Assembly (NCBI RefSeq): GCF_029946505.1
Contig: NZ_JARZHG010000008.1
Location: forward strand, 186,001 to 250,000
Direction: 5' to 3'
Source of the DNA: Polyangium sp. y55x31
Lineage (GTDB): Bacteria; Myxococcota_A; Polyangia; Polyangiales; Polyangiaceae
DNA length: 64,000 nt
The stretch's first letter is position 1; each line of letters starts with the position of its first letter. Both the position numbers and the translations under genes were made by a program. This document shows, one piece after another, positions 20,201 to 27,680 of the stretch. The notes beneath the pieces are model-generated. The model was not told the DNA's origin and did no database searches. It saw only the letters and a list, made by a program, of their open reading frames with translations.

Positions 20201-20255
20201 CTTGCGTCCGCCGGGGGTGGACGACCCAGGCGAATCACGCCCGCCCCGAGGCTGA
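14292..20255 (+). CDS. Trifunctional Ser/Thr kinase - AAA ATPase - sensor histidine kinase
   Basis: The protein has 1987 residues from the ATG at 14292 (a TTG 69 bp earlier is less likely). Domains in order: a Ser/Thr kinase (about 5-270) with HVIHKDIKPQNLLYN, ITDFGIAS and YMAPEQTGRMNR; a STAND/AAA-type ATPase with Walker A SGYSGIGKSSL near 330 and Walker B LFLDDLQWAD near 455; a long helical TPR-like region (about 600-1290); GAF (about 1296-1456); PAS (about 1473-1590); GAF (about 1590-1740); HisKA with H-box ASHELKTPLT near 1755; HATPase with LVNLLSNAMKYG and HGIGIAEKDQ. Both kinase centres look catalytically complete. It is a cytoplasmic signal integrator, a class expanded in myxobacteria and cyanobacteria. 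No response regulator is adjacent. Confidence 0.95.
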   Translation: MTHDSRYVGLEILHEGADTLVYRARRKEDDRPVVLKVLRGDHASPRALGRLYHEYEIAGTMDDSAVVKPCAIDALDGQPALILEDFGGQSLDRLLDGPMPLERFFPLALRMTTALAELHRQHVIHKDIKPQNLLYNPDTGEVKITDFGIASRAPRESQSLTHAGLIEGTLAYMAPEQTGRMNRWIDERADIYSLGVTFYVMLTGTLPFQANDPLEWVYCHVAQTPLPPHAIVPSVPPLLSSIVLKLLAKAAEDRYQSALGLRHDLAECFARFQASGAIAPFALGQRDLSDRFQVPQRLHGREREVEALRAAFARVLAEGRPELVLVSGYSGIGKSSLVAELHKPVVRERGFFVSGKCDQYNRDIPYLPFLQAFRGLLQEILRASEVEVERFRQRLREALGPNGRLLADVLPEIEQVVGPQAPMPELPAVEAQSRLHATLQRFVAAMARKEHPLVLFLDDLQWADAASLKLFEQLVTYTEAAHLLVLGAYRDNEVGPAHPLALTLADVKKRGAAVADIVLAPLSAAHVGALVAEAVHESEEQAEPLARLVYEKTCGNPFFVLQFLIELHQEGLLALDREAGAWRWDITAIREKGFTDNVVELMTGKLSRLSAPAQDALELAACLGSRIDLDTLAVVTKRPAAELREALEEAVREGLILSQGGTYRFLHDRVQQAAYALIPPGQLPEVHLGIGRLLFQRQRAEERDETLFDIVGHFNRGAALLRSQAERNELAALNLRAGRKAKAAAAFQAAAALFAAGEALLAPDRWEAQYELTYNLTFERAHAVYATGSFEEAEPLIEELMNRARTTIERAAVVELAVAFHMTRGQNARALSLGLSCLRAFGIDLSPHPTDAEIEEETGRVWQMLGDRAIEDLIHLPPMTHPEIKVVMGLLQGMTLAAYFVDPNLMYLFTARRVELSLRHGNDESSAHAYTNFAMEIGWRFEKYREAYRFGKLAYELAERSRILTTRSLVFTVFGHHLAFWQRHYRETPFYTRIGFNAAVESGNLTNACLNCALAPLFPLSCGEPLEDVLHEVEDRLGFVRKARYALTHGTLLSVHCLIQTLRGRPVHFSMLDGSELDQEAFESRLDSEDQTEAYRSHHILKAQALFVLGSPAEALAATTRASAKRWWKRSMTPLIVDCVFYRALALAALCGEASPSPELSDDLLAGERQLGVWADGCPENFLHKHALVRAEIARLRGHEAEAIRLYEQAISSAREHGFVQYEAIACELAAGFYRARGLSIPADAYLQKARAGYFRWGAHAKVEQLDQRHPHLVERKPIAPTVTFAVRAEQFDVLSVVKASQSISGELKLPRLLETLLRVVIEHAGAELGHVLLVRDERLSIAAAIEARGGTVQWLDTAEASPAMLPQSILNYVRRTRERVLLDDATTRHPFLEDDYFKRKRPRSLLCLPIVRQSRLLGMLYLENNLVTGAFTGGRLSVLELLAAQSAISMENALLYSDLEEENTERRRAEQALEAIVDNSAAAIYLKDHEGRFVLANRHVGHLLRLPNQGLLGKSDADFFPSPVAEMIRDHDRKVLEAGAPMEWEEEVPLADGLHTFLSVKFPLGEGTAPRLLCGISTDITERKQAERAQRFLAEASRTLMVLGYDATLDSVADLAVPELSDQCVLHVPSEDDTRSHIAARGVPPGELEALCEALTGLAVSVPTEPEIGDARAAPLLQQHRVHAYLRVPLLARDRCLGVMFLLATAPHRRYGPADLGLAEELGRRAALALENARLYAKAQEAIGLRDEFLMVASHELKTPLTALQMQTQLVERLVRRDASANLTPARIEAMLQVFHRQITRLGNLVDGLLDVARLHGGRLTLTLEPVELSALIREVVGRLAAQLATAGCRTELEMDEPVVGQWDRSRLEQVLVNLLSNAMKYGMQQPIQVTMRRQAASALLVVRDHGIGIAEKDQAKIFNRFERATPAQNFGGLGLGLYLVRWIVNSHGGSVRVESKPNAGATFIVELPLRPPGVDDPGESRPPRG

Positions 20256-20347
20256 GCGACGCGGAGGGCGAAAGCCCGATCGAAAGGCACGATTTGTTAT
20301 ACGATGGCTCCGCGCCGCGTCTCTTCCCGGCGTGATTGGAGACCTTC

Positions 20348-21877
20348 ATGAAGACACCCTTGCTTGCGACCCTCCTCGCCTGCGCGCCGCTCGCCGCGTT
20401 GCTCGCGCCGAGCGACGCCCACGCGTGTGGCGGCTGCGTGGTCCCGCCCATGGTGAACACCATCGTCAACGCGCACCGAATGGCGCTCTCGGTTTCGCCC
20501 AAGCAAACCGTGCTCTGGGATCAGATCCGCTACGACGGCGCTCCCGAGAGCTGGGGCTGGCTTTTGCCCGTGAAGCCGGGGGCGGTCATCGAGATCTCCA
20601 CCGACGCCTGGTTCGAGACGCTCGACGCGGCGACGTCGACCACGGTGTTCGCGCCGCCGATCAACTGCAACAATGGCCCCGATTTCGATTGCGGGTGCGC
20701 GATGTCCGATCTCGCGTCGGGGAGCGGGGGCGAGCTCGGTCCGGGCGGCGGGGGCGTGACCGTGGTGCACCGCGGCACGGTGGGGCCGTTCGAGACCGTG
20801 ACGCTGAGCACGGAGACGCCGGGCGTGCTCGACGATTGGCTGACGACCGCCGGATACACGATTCCCCCGGAGACGGCGCCGGTCATCGACGCGTACATCG
20901 AGGAGGGGTTCGATTTCATCGCGCTGCGCCTCCAGCCGGACAAAGGCGTGAACGACATGAAGCCGGTCCGCGTGGTGCAACCCGGCATCAGCCCGACCTT
21001 GCCGCTGCGCATGGTCGCGATCGGCACGGGCGCGAACGTGGACATCACGCTGTTTTTGATCACCGAGGGTCGATGGGGCGCGAAGAATTTCGCGAATGCG
21101 CTCATTCCGGCGGATCTCGTGTCGTGGGATTTCGCGACGAACGCCTCGAATTACGCCACGCTGCGGGAAAAGACGCTCGCGGCGAACGACGGCGCCACGT
21201 GGATCACGACGTTCGCGAAGCCGCGGGCGCTGCTCGCGCCGATCGACGGCGCGGTGCAGGGGAAGGTCTCGATCACCCTCGAGGTCGACGAATTCGGGTT
21301 CCCCTCCCGCTCCGCGAACACGATTGCGGAAGGGTACGTCGGCCAGGGCGTGATCAACCAGGAGGCGACCGACGAGTCGTGCTTGACGAGCTTCGGCACG
21401 TTCGCGAGCGACAACCGCATGGTCGTGGATCCGTGTCCGGCCGGCGTTCCCTCGAACGATCCGTCCTGCGGCGAGGTGGCCGCGGGGGAGATCGACGCGC
21501 GGCTCTTCGAATGCGGCGAGAACGACGAGCTCCCGGATTCGACGCTGGACGACGTCGCGACGGCGCTGAATGGCCTGCACCCGGCGGACGTGTGGCTGAC
21601 GCGGCTCGAAGCGCGGCTGCCGCGCGCCGCGCTGGCGAAGGATCTGGAGGTCGAGCCGGCGGCGAACCAGGTCGAGGTGGAGCACGAGATCCGGGCGCGC
21701 TCGTCGACGAACGTGGAGACGATCTGCCCGTCCGGCGTGGCGCTCCTGCCGGACAGCGGCAATGGCTCGAACAAGGATCGCGGGACGTTCGTCGTGGTCC
21801 TCTCGACGCTCGGCGCGGGCATCTTGGCCCTCACGCGGCGGCGCCTGCGCGGCGCGCGTTCTCCCCTGCCCGCCTGA
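20348..21877 (+). CDS. DUF2330 domain protein, exported, C-terminal membrane anchor
   Basis: The protein has 509 residues from the ATG at 20348. The signal peptide ends near SDAHA, immediately followed by CGGCVVPP, the conserved start of DUF2330 proteins. The family wording continues with HRMALSVSPKQTVLWDQI and WGWLLPVKPGA. The C-terminus is a single hydrophobic helix (FVVVLSTLGAGILAL) followed by TRRRLRGAR. That helix plus Arg cluster resembles sorted C-terminal anchors, though the Cys expected of a true MYXO-CTERM signal is not at the helix border. The family function is unknown; it is presumably a surface or envelope protein. It is separated by 92 bp from the giant kinase. Confidence 0.88.
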   Translation: MKTPLLATLLACAPLAALLAPSDAHACGGCVVPPMVNTIVNAHRMALSVSPKQTVLWDQIRYDGAPESWGWLLPVKPGAVIEISTDAWFETLDAATSTTVFAPPINCNNGPDFDCGCAMSDLASGSGGELGPGGGGVTVVHRGTVGPFETVTLSTETPGVLDDWLTTAGYTIPPETAPVIDAYIEEGFDFIALRLQPDKGVNDMKPVRVVQPGISPTLPLRMVAIGTGANVDITLFLITEGRWGAKNFANALIPADLVSWDFATNASNYATLREKTLAANDGATWITTFAKPRALLAPIDGAVQGKVSITLEVDEFGFPSRSANTIAEGYVGQGVINQEATDESCLTSFGTFASDNRMVVDPCPAGVPSNDPSCGEVAAGEIDARLFECGENDELPDSTLDDVATALNGLHPADVWLTRLEARLPRAALAKDLEVEPAANQVEVEHEIRARSSTNVETICPSGVALLPDSGNGSNKDRGTFVVVLSTLGAGILALTRRRLRGARSPLPA

Positions 21878-21884
21878 TCCGGCC

Positions 21885-22550
21885 TCACTCCACCGAATAC
21901 ATGCAATAATCGATCGAGCAGCCCTCGGTCACGCAGGCGATCATGTTCTGACGGTTCTTGCTGGTCACGGACGAGAGGAGCGCCTGGCAATCCTTCATCG
22001 TGAGCCGTCCGCCGCAGGCCTTGACCACGGGGGCGCACGCCGATTGTGTGAAGGGCTCGATGCACGAGACCTTGCGCACGGCCGACATCCCGCACTGGTT
22101 CGCCGCGTCGAACGTGCAGAGCGACTGTTTGCCGCTCTTCGCGAGGAGGCAATCGACGGCCTTTTCGGCCACGGAGGGCTGGAGCCCGTGCGCGAGCTTG
22201 CCGCACATGTCGCGGGTGTCCGTGAAGCTCTCGCATTGCGGCCCCGGCGCGCGCAGGGTGCTACATCCCCTGGGCGCGACGCCGCCGTCGTCACATGCGG
22301 AGAGCCCCAGATCCGGGACCGTCTCCCCGTCGAGCGCTGCGATGAATACCTCGCTCGGCTGCTCTGCGCCCGGCTGGCCCGGTGGAGGCGCCGCCGTACT
22401 TCCCTTCGCGCCCGAGCGGTCCTCCTCGGGCAACGTGACGACCGGCGCCGCGACGACGGGATCACCGGCCGCGGGCTGCGAGGCGCCGCCGCACGCGCCT
22501 TGGGCCATGGTCGCGGTGAGGAGGAGAAACCGGGAACGGTCGATCTGCAT
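21885..22550 (-). CDS. Cys-rich lipoprotein of unknown function
   Basis: The protein has 221 residues. A short signal peptide ends at lipobox AQGAC. A Pro/Ala/Gly linker (to about residue 70) leads to a domain with more than a dozen Cys in loosely repeated spacing (CGKLAHG, CLLAKSGKQSLC, CGMSAVRKVSC, CAPVVKACGG, CQALL, CVTEGCSIDYC). This is probably a disulfide-stabilised helical domain outside the inner membrane. The same general plan is seen in the lipoprotein at 55910. I do not recognise the family. The gene is convergent with the DUF2330 gene, with 7 bp between stops. Confidence 0.75.
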   Translation of the reverse strand: MQIDRSRFLLLTATMAQGACGGASQPAAGDPVVAAPVVTLPEEDRSGAKGSTAAPPPGQPGAEQPSEVFIAALDGETVPDLGLSACDDGGVAPRGCSTLRAPGPQCESFTDTRDMCGKLAHGLQPSVAEKAVDCLLAKSGKQSLCTFDAANQCGMSAVRKVSCIEPFTQSACAPVVKACGGRLTMKDCQALLSSVTSKNRQNMIACVTEGCSIDYCMYSVE

Positions 22551-22607
22551 GGCAGCGAGAGAACATCGGAGCGGGGCGCGGCCGTCAAGGGGGAGGCGCG
22601 GGGAGCG

Positions 22608-24404
22608 TCAGAAGACGCTGCGGTCGAAAATCTGGGAGCGGCGGGGGCGCGGGGAGAACGGGACGAGGTACGGGTGCGGGTCGCCGTCGGGCGGGCCTTC
22701 GGCATTCCGCGCGGCGTGCTCGCGGAAGATCGCGACGTCGTGCTCGATGTCCTTTCCGAGGCGCGGATCGCCGCCGAGGTAATCGCGGAAGAGGCCGAGG
22801 CGCAGGGTGGCGGCGAAGGCCGGATCGACGATGGCCACGTTGCATTCGCCTTCGTATTCGAAGCCGCGGTCGTTCACGTTGCAGCTCCCCACCGTGACGA
22901 AGTGGTCGTCGACGAGGAGGAGCTTGCCGTGGTGGTCGATCTCCTGGACGCGGCGCTTGCCGCGGCCGTCGCGGTCCACGCAGCGGAGCGCGTAGAGCTC
23001 GAAATCGGGGAGGGCCTCGCGGATGCGCTCGAAGCAGGCGTGGCTCCAGGCGCCCGTCAAGGGGTGGTTCGCCTGCGCCTCGCTCGTGAGGACGAGGACC
23101 GAAAGGCGCGGGTTTTTCCGGGCCGCCTCGGCGATCGCGTCGCTCACGTAGGTGGACCGGAAATACTGATCCTCGATGTAAATGAGGCGGCGGGCGGCGG
23201 CGATGGCGCGCAGATACACGTCGAGGATGCCGCGCTCGGCGTTGGGCGCGGGCATGGTGCGGACGACCTGCACGGCGGAGCGCCCGGGCGCTTCGGGGAG
23301 CACGGCGGGCTCGGGCGGGGGCACACGCGTCGATCGCTCGGCGTGCGGCGCGCCGCGTTCGAGGAGCCGGTTCCATCGCTCCCGGAAGTTCTCGACGAGG
23401 TGGGCGACGCTCGGGCCTTCGATACGGGCCACGAAATCGTGGCGGGGCGGGTTGTCCGCGGCGCAGAGCCCGTCCCTGACGCGGGCGCGGAACGCGCTCG
23501 GGCGCGAGAATCGGCAGCGGCGCGGCTCGAAGAGGCGGTGGCGGCGCGTGTCCCAGTCGTTCTGGCGCATGTTCATGCCGCCGCAAAACCCGATGCGGCC
23601 GTCGACGATCACGGTCTTCTGGTGGAACGATCCGATCTGCATCTCGCCGAGGAGGCGGTTTCCGAGCGAATGTCGCGCGTCGAAGATCGGGACCTCGGTG
23701 GGGTTTTTCTCGGTGAGGACCTCGAACCCGTCGCCTGCGGCGAGCGCGACGCGGCGCGCCTCGCCGGGAATGGGCAAGAGGGGTGGATCCCAGATGAGGA
23801 GCTGCACGAGGACGGACTCTTTGGCCCGGGATTCGAGGATGCGCTGGATGGTATAGGCCTCGCGGTCGGCCGGCTCGGCGAGCGGGTCGGGGCGCAAGAG
23901 CTCGAGCTCCGGCTCGTAGACCCACGTGGTGGCGCGAATCGAGCGGCGCGCTTCCATGAGCGCCTCGGCCACCGCGCGCCAGCCGTCTTCTCCGTCGACG
24001 AACATGTCCACGCGATTGCCGAGCGTCGGAGGATACCCGATGTGGGAAAACCACACGTAATCGAGGACGACGTGGGCCGTGCTCTTGCCCTCCCCGCATT
24101 CGACGCGCTCGACGCGGGAACGCACGCCTTCGAGGCCGCTCATCGCGGCGACGACACTCCCGCATTTGCCGGGGGTCAGGAACACCGTGGTGCGGAGCGG
24201 CCGAAGCTCGAACGGCGAGGCCCCGGGCTCGACGATGAGCTCGTAATCGCCGCGCCGCGGCAAGACGACGAGGCTCCGCCCGGGCGCGACCTCCTCCGCC
24301 ACCACGGCCCCCCGCGGGCCGAGGAGACGCACGGATGCCCCCTGGACAGGCGCGCCGTGTGGTGTCGTGACCAGGACTTCGAGCTTGGCTCGTTCCCTCG
24401 GCAT
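22608..24404 (-). CDS. Phospholipase D-like (HKD) enzyme with N-terminal beta-sandwich
   Basis: The protein has 598 residues. The start is fixed at the ATG at 24404 by AGGGGAGGGCGT just upstream; the frame is open further but without a ribosome-binding site. Two complete HKD motifs are present: HQKTVIVD near residue 260 and HGKLLLVDD near residue 493. Each is followed by the family's GG.N or GSCNVNDRG. Residues 5-90 (LEVLVTTPHGAPVQGASVRLL) form an Ig/carboxypeptidase-regulatory-like domain ahead of the catalytic part. The likely reaction is phosphodiester hydrolysis or transphosphatidylation (phospholipase D or cardiolipin-synthase style). No signal peptide is evident. It is divergent from the EAL gene, with 164 bp between them. 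Confidence 0.92.
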   Translation of the reverse strand: MPRERAKLEVLVTTPHGAPVQGASVRLLGPRGAVVAEEVAPGRSLVVLPRRGDYELIVEPGASPFELRPLRTTVFLTPGKCGSVVAAMSGLEGVRSRVERVECGEGKSTAHVVLDYVWFSHIGYPPTLGNRVDMFVDGEDGWRAVAEALMEARRSIRATTWVYEPELELLRPDPLAEPADREAYTIQRILESRAKESVLVQLLIWDPPLLPIPGEARRVALAAGDGFEVLTEKNPTEVPIFDARHSLGNRLLGEMQIGSFHQKTVIVDGRIGFCGGMNMRQNDWDTRRHRLFEPRRCRFSRPSAFRARVRDGLCAADNPPRHDFVARIEGPSVAHLVENFRERWNRLLERGAPHAERSTRVPPPEPAVLPEAPGRSAVQVVRTMPAPNAERGILDVYLRAIAAARRLIYIEDQYFRSTYVSDAIAEAARKNPRLSVLVLTSEAQANHPLTGAWSHACFERIREALPDFELYALRCVDRDGRGKRRVQEIDHHGKLLLVDDHFVTVGSCNVNDRGFEYEGECNVAIVDPAFAATLRLGLFRDYLGGDPRLGKDIEHDVAIFREHAARNAEGPPDGDPHPYLVPFSPRPRRSQIFDRSVF

Positions 24405-24568
24405 ACGCCCTCCCCTAAGGAAAGCCCTAGAGCCGGGCGGGCGGACTCGAAAGCGTGCATACGCGAGCAACACCACCAACGTCTGCGTACGTACGTTCGC
24501 AAGAAACGGGAATGCTACCGTCCCGAAAAAAACCGGTAGTATGAGGACTCCGGAGGATCGACCTACCA
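24405..24568. promoter_or_regulatory. Divergent promoter region of the PLD-like and EAL-CBS genes
   Basis: This spacer must carry both promoters. It contains a stem CTACCG (24515-24520) and CGGTAG (24534-24539) around an A-rich loop. It also contains a self-complementary stretch TGCGTACGTACGTTCGC at 24484-24500. The latter resembles, in inverse orientation, the TTCGAACGTACGCA part of the repeat array behind the EAL gene. The link is suggestive only. Confidence 0.4.
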
Positions 24569-25867
24569 ATGAAGGCAGGTGAGCAGCGCGCAGAGGCGCC
24601 GTCGGCGGCGAGGGAGGAGACCCTCGGGACGATCCCGCCGGGGTCGGGTGCCGTGTTGACCGCCCCGACCTGGCTCGACGATCTGCTCGTCAGTGAACAC
24701 CTGCACGTGGCTTTCCAGCCGATCGTGGATCTCGGCACGGGCGAGGTGATGGGGCGCGAGGTGCTCGGGCGGCTCGGGCCAGGTGCGTCCGAGGCGCACG
24801 CGCGTGGCGTGTCGGGGCCGCAGGCGCTGCTCGAGATGGCGCACTCGCACGGAAGGCTCGTGGCCGTCGACCGGCGCTTCCGCGAGATCGGGATCGAGAC
24901 GCTCGCGCGCGTGGGATCCGAGGGCGTGTTTTTCCTGAACGTCGATCCACGGGTGATCGACGACCCGGCCTTCAGCGCGGGGTTCACGCGGCGGCTCCTG
25001 GAGGAGCACGGGGTCGCGCCGACGCGGATCGTCCTCGAGTTGACGGAGTCGGGTGCGGTGCTCGACAGCGATCGTCTCGAACGGATCGTGCGGCACTACG
25101 CGAGCCAAGGGTTTCGGATCGCGCTCGACGACGTGGGCGCGGGTTACGCGTCGCTGACGGCGCTCGTGCGCGTGCGGCCGCATTTTTTGAAGCTCGACAA
25201 GGCGATCGTCCGGCACCTCGCGGGCGATCCGCTGCGCGCGCATCTCGTGCGATCGCTCGCGGATTTCGGGCGGCGCGCGGGGATCCAGGTGATCGCGGAG
25301 GGCATCGAGGACGAACACGATCTGCACGCGCTGCTCGCGTGCGGCGTGGAGCTTGGTCAGGGGTATCTGCTCGCGAGGCCCGCGCCGGAGCTCGGCCCGC
25401 TGCCGGCGACCGTGAAGGATCTCGTGCGGCGCGCGGCGCGGGAGGCCGAGCGGGATGGCCAGTCGATCCCGCCGCCGCGCACGATCAGCGCGCTGCGTGG
25501 ATCACATGCATCCGTGCTGCCGGCGACGCCCGCGGGAGAGGTCGCGATCGCGCTCAGGCGCTCGACGGCGTACGCGGCGCTGCCGGTGGTGGACAGTGAT
25601 GGACACGTGCTCGGGCTCGCGACGCGGGAGCGGCTGCTGGACGAGCTCGCGCACACACGACGCGGCGGTCGTCCGATCGCGGAGCTGATGGATCCGCATC
25701 CGCTCCGGGTGGACGAGGCGACGCCGCTGCCGGTGGCGTTGCGGCTCGCGACGTCGCGGGACGAGCCGCGCACGTACGATCCGGTGATCGTGGAGCATCA
25801 TGGACGGTACTTGGGGACCGTGACGATGCAGGTGCTCATGCGGGCGATCGCGGACGGAGAGTTCTAG
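24569..25867 (+). CDS. EAL-domain c-di-GMP phosphodiesterase with C-terminal CBS pair
   Basis: The protein has 432 residues; ATG preceded by GGAGG. The EAL domain spans about 45-290. The residues needed for c-di-GMP hydrolysis look present: REVLGR (Glu of the EAL motif, with EVL replacing EAL), FLNVDP, ELTES, ALDDVGAGYASL, LKLDK, AEGIEDEHD and GQGYLLARPAP. Residues about 305-430 form two CBS-type halves (ALPVVDSDGHVLGLATRERLL and VIVEHHGRYLGTVTM), likely sensing an adenine nucleotide. There are no membrane helices, so it is cytoplasmic. It probably lowers c-di-GMP in response to energy state. The palindromic repeat array begins about 40 bp after its stop. Confidence 0.93.
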   Translation: MKAGEQRAEAPSAAREETLGTIPPGSGAVLTAPTWLDDLLVSEHLHVAFQPIVDLGTGEVMGREVLGRLGPGASEAHARGVSGPQALLEMAHSHGRLVAVDRRFREIGIETLARVGSEGVFFLNVDPRVIDDPAFSAGFTRRLLEEHGVAPTRIVLELTESGAVLDSDRLERIVRHYASQGFRIALDDVGAGYASLTALVRVRPHFLKLDKAIVRHLAGDPLRAHLVRSLADFGRRAGIQVIAEGIEDEHDLHALLACGVELGQGYLLARPAPELGPLPATVKDLVRRAAREAERDGQSIPPPRTISALRGSHASVLPATPAGEVAIALRRSTAYAALPVVDSDGHVLGLATRERLLDELAHTRRGGRPIAELMDPHPLRVDEATPLPVALRLATSRDEPRTYDPVIVEHHGRYLGTVTMQVLMRAIADGEF

Positions 25868-25907
25868 CTTCACTGGCCGAGAGGGCGTAGCAGCGCACCG
25901 GACCCCG

Positions 25908-26184
25908 CGTGCACGCGTTGCAAACGCTGATCGCAACGTACCAACCCCCGCGTGCACGCGTTGCAAACGGGTTTCGAACGTACGCGAAGCCGTCTGCACG
26001 CGTTGCAGACGGGTCTTCGAACGTACACAAAGCCGTCTGCACGCGTTGCAGACGGGTCTTCGAACGTACGCAAAGCCGTCTGCACGCGTTGCAGACGGGT
26101 CTTCGAACGTACGCAAAGCCGTCTGCACGCGGTGCAGACGGCTTTCCTACACGCGTTGTGCCGTCTGCACGCGTTGCAAACACC
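25908..26184. repeat. Seven-copy palindromic repeat array, 42/43-bp period (array 1)
   Basis: The core TGCACG recurs at 25910, 25953, 25995, 26038, 26081, 26124 and 26166, giving steps of 43, 42, 43, 43, 43 and 42 bp. Each central copy has a perfect stem GTCTGCA-CGCGT-TGCAGAC followed by GGGTCTTCGAACGTACGC and AAAGCC. The second part contains the small palindromes TTCGAA and CGTACG. Copies 3-5 are nearly identical; copies 1, 2, 6 and 7 are degenerate. The period is not a multiple of three throughout, so the apparent reading frames across it are not coding. It lies between the EAL gene and the toxin-like lipoprotein gene. Confidence 0.95.
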
Positions 26185-26507
26185 GTTCGGAGCGCGCCGA
26201 GTTCGGTTTTCACGCGCCCGGTGAGCGCAGAGGCAGCCCCGGACCTTCTCTCGGTGGGGATGTCAAGCCTTTTCTCGGCAGCCGCGGCGGCTCCCGCTGA
26301 TGACGCGCATGCATTCTTGTGGGCTCGATTGCCATCCATGAGCCTGGGTCGCCGAGTGACGTCGTGCATTGGGCTGCGTCGGACTCCAATGCCGCTTTCG
26401 TGTCGTTGACGGCCGCGGACGAGCCCCACCATCGTCTGCCCATGACTCGGATGGCTGCCTGCCGACGGGGGTGAGGGCCAGACCATTCCGAGGGATGGGG
26501 GTGGTCC
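26185..26507. other. Intergenic leader between repeat array 1 and the lipoprotein gene
   Basis: No convincing gene is visible; base composition is less GC-biased than the surroundings and codon bias is lost in all six frames. The segment just before 26508 has GGGATGGGGGTGG, which can serve as ribosome-binding site for the following gene. The region may be the scar of an older insertion. Confidence 0.45.
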
Positions 26508-27680
26508 ATGCAGCGATTGACTCTTCTGGCTCGCCTTTGGCACTTCCTCGTCACGGCGCTCGCCCTCCTGGCAAAGGCGGCCCGCATCTCGTGTTTCGTT
26601 TTGCTTTTGTTCGGATGCGCCTCCTCGCGCGATCCCACCATGGCCCGGATCTTCGAGGCGTCGAACGTCATCCACGTCTGCGTGCGTCCGCCGAACGTCT
26701 CGAAAGACAAGCGAATCTGGGGGCTCAGCTCCGACGGCACGCCCTTCTTCGGGGTCCGGGAGGTGGACCTCGCGAGAGGCAATGGCAGCGCCGTTTACGT
26801 TTTCGACCTGAACGCGCCGCCCGAGAGCGCGAAGCTCTTGCCGATTCCGTACAACACGCTCGAATGCCCGGCGCCGCCGAAGCCCCGCGTCGTCGCGGCG
26901 AAGGTCGAGGGCAAGCACGAGGAGGAGCGCAAGGAGGAGGCGACCAAGAAGGCCGAGGCCAAAAAGGCCGAGCGGCCGAAGCCGCTCCCGGAGACGAAGC
27001 GTTGTGCATCGTCTCCAGAGCCGGGGCAGGCGCGTCGTCGCGGCGGTTCGGGCTCAGGGGGCTGCACGAAGGTCCTCGTGCACCGGACCCGCACGGAGCC
27101 CGTCGTCGCGGAGAGCCCCCGCGAGGCCCGACCGCCCGAGCCGGCGAGGTTGTCCGAGGACGCGGCGCGGGAGTATGAGGACTGGGGGCTCACCCCGGCG
27201 GACGTCTCCGCACTCGCGGAAGATCGAGGCAGGGAGTGTCTCGAGCGGATTTGCCATGCGCGCCACCAGAACTTCATCCCGAAGGGCAAGCAGAAGCCCG
27301 CCGCGACGCACGACGGGCAGTCGTTGTCGACGGGGAACGGGAGCGGTGGGGGAGGTGCCGCGAAGACGACGGTCAAGACGACGACGCGGTCCGCGTCGGG
27401 GAGTAGCAGCAGCGAAACAGGCTCCTACACGAACACGCACGCCAGCGGCAGAACGTACGACGGTAAAGGTAGTCGAGAGCGCTCCCAGATATCCGGTCGT
27501 CGCATCGAGCGGAAAACCGGAGACCAGCATGTAGCAACAGACTGGAGGCCCGCGCCGAACGGGAAAGAAGCCTTCAAGGAAGAAGCGCGTCGGCTGCAGG
27601 AACACGGCGGTCCGGCTCGCCCTGACAACTACAACAAGATCGAGTCTCCCGGGAAAAAGCTACTGGAGCAGGAGAAATGA
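26508..27680 (+). CDS. Putative SitA-like lipoprotein toxin
   Basis: The protein has 390 residues. The N-terminus has a long hydrophobic signal with lipobox LLFGC, so it is a lipoprotein. Residues about 30-115 form a compact region. Then comes a Lys/Glu-rich charged linker (about 120-165), a short Cys-containing segment (GRECLERICHARHQNF) and a Gly/Ser/Thr-rich low-complexity stretch (about 275-315). The C-terminal domain of about 70 residues ends in DNYNKIESPGKKLLEQEK. This plan, with an immediately overlapping small downstream gene (ATGA, 4 bp), is that of polymorphic toxins. In myxobacteria the SitA family consists of lipoprotein toxins passed between kin by outer-membrane exchange. I do not recognise the C-terminal domain, so the activity is inferred only. 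Confidence 0.6.
   Translation: MQRLTLLARLWHFLVTALALLAKAARISCFVLLLFGCASSRDPTMARIFEASNVIHVCVRPPNVSKDKRIWGLSSDGTPFFGVREVDLARGNGSAVYVFDLNAPPESAKLLPIPYNTLECPAPPKPRVVAAKVEGKHEEERKEEATKKAEAKKAERPKPLPETKRCASSPEPGQARRRGGSGSGGCTKVLVHRTRTEPVVAESPREARPPEPARLSEDAAREYEDWGLTPADVSALAEDRGRECLERICHARHQNFIPKGKQKPAATHDGQSLSTGNGSGGGGAAKTTVKTTTRSASGSSSSETGSYTNTHASGRTYDGKGSRERSQISGRRIERKTGDQHVATDWRPAPNGKEAFKEEARRLQEHGGPARPDNYNKIESPGKKLLEQEK

Noticed and set aside
25908-26184. CRISPR array
   Set aside because: The whole 43-bp unit repeats, including the would-be spacers; no cas genes are present.
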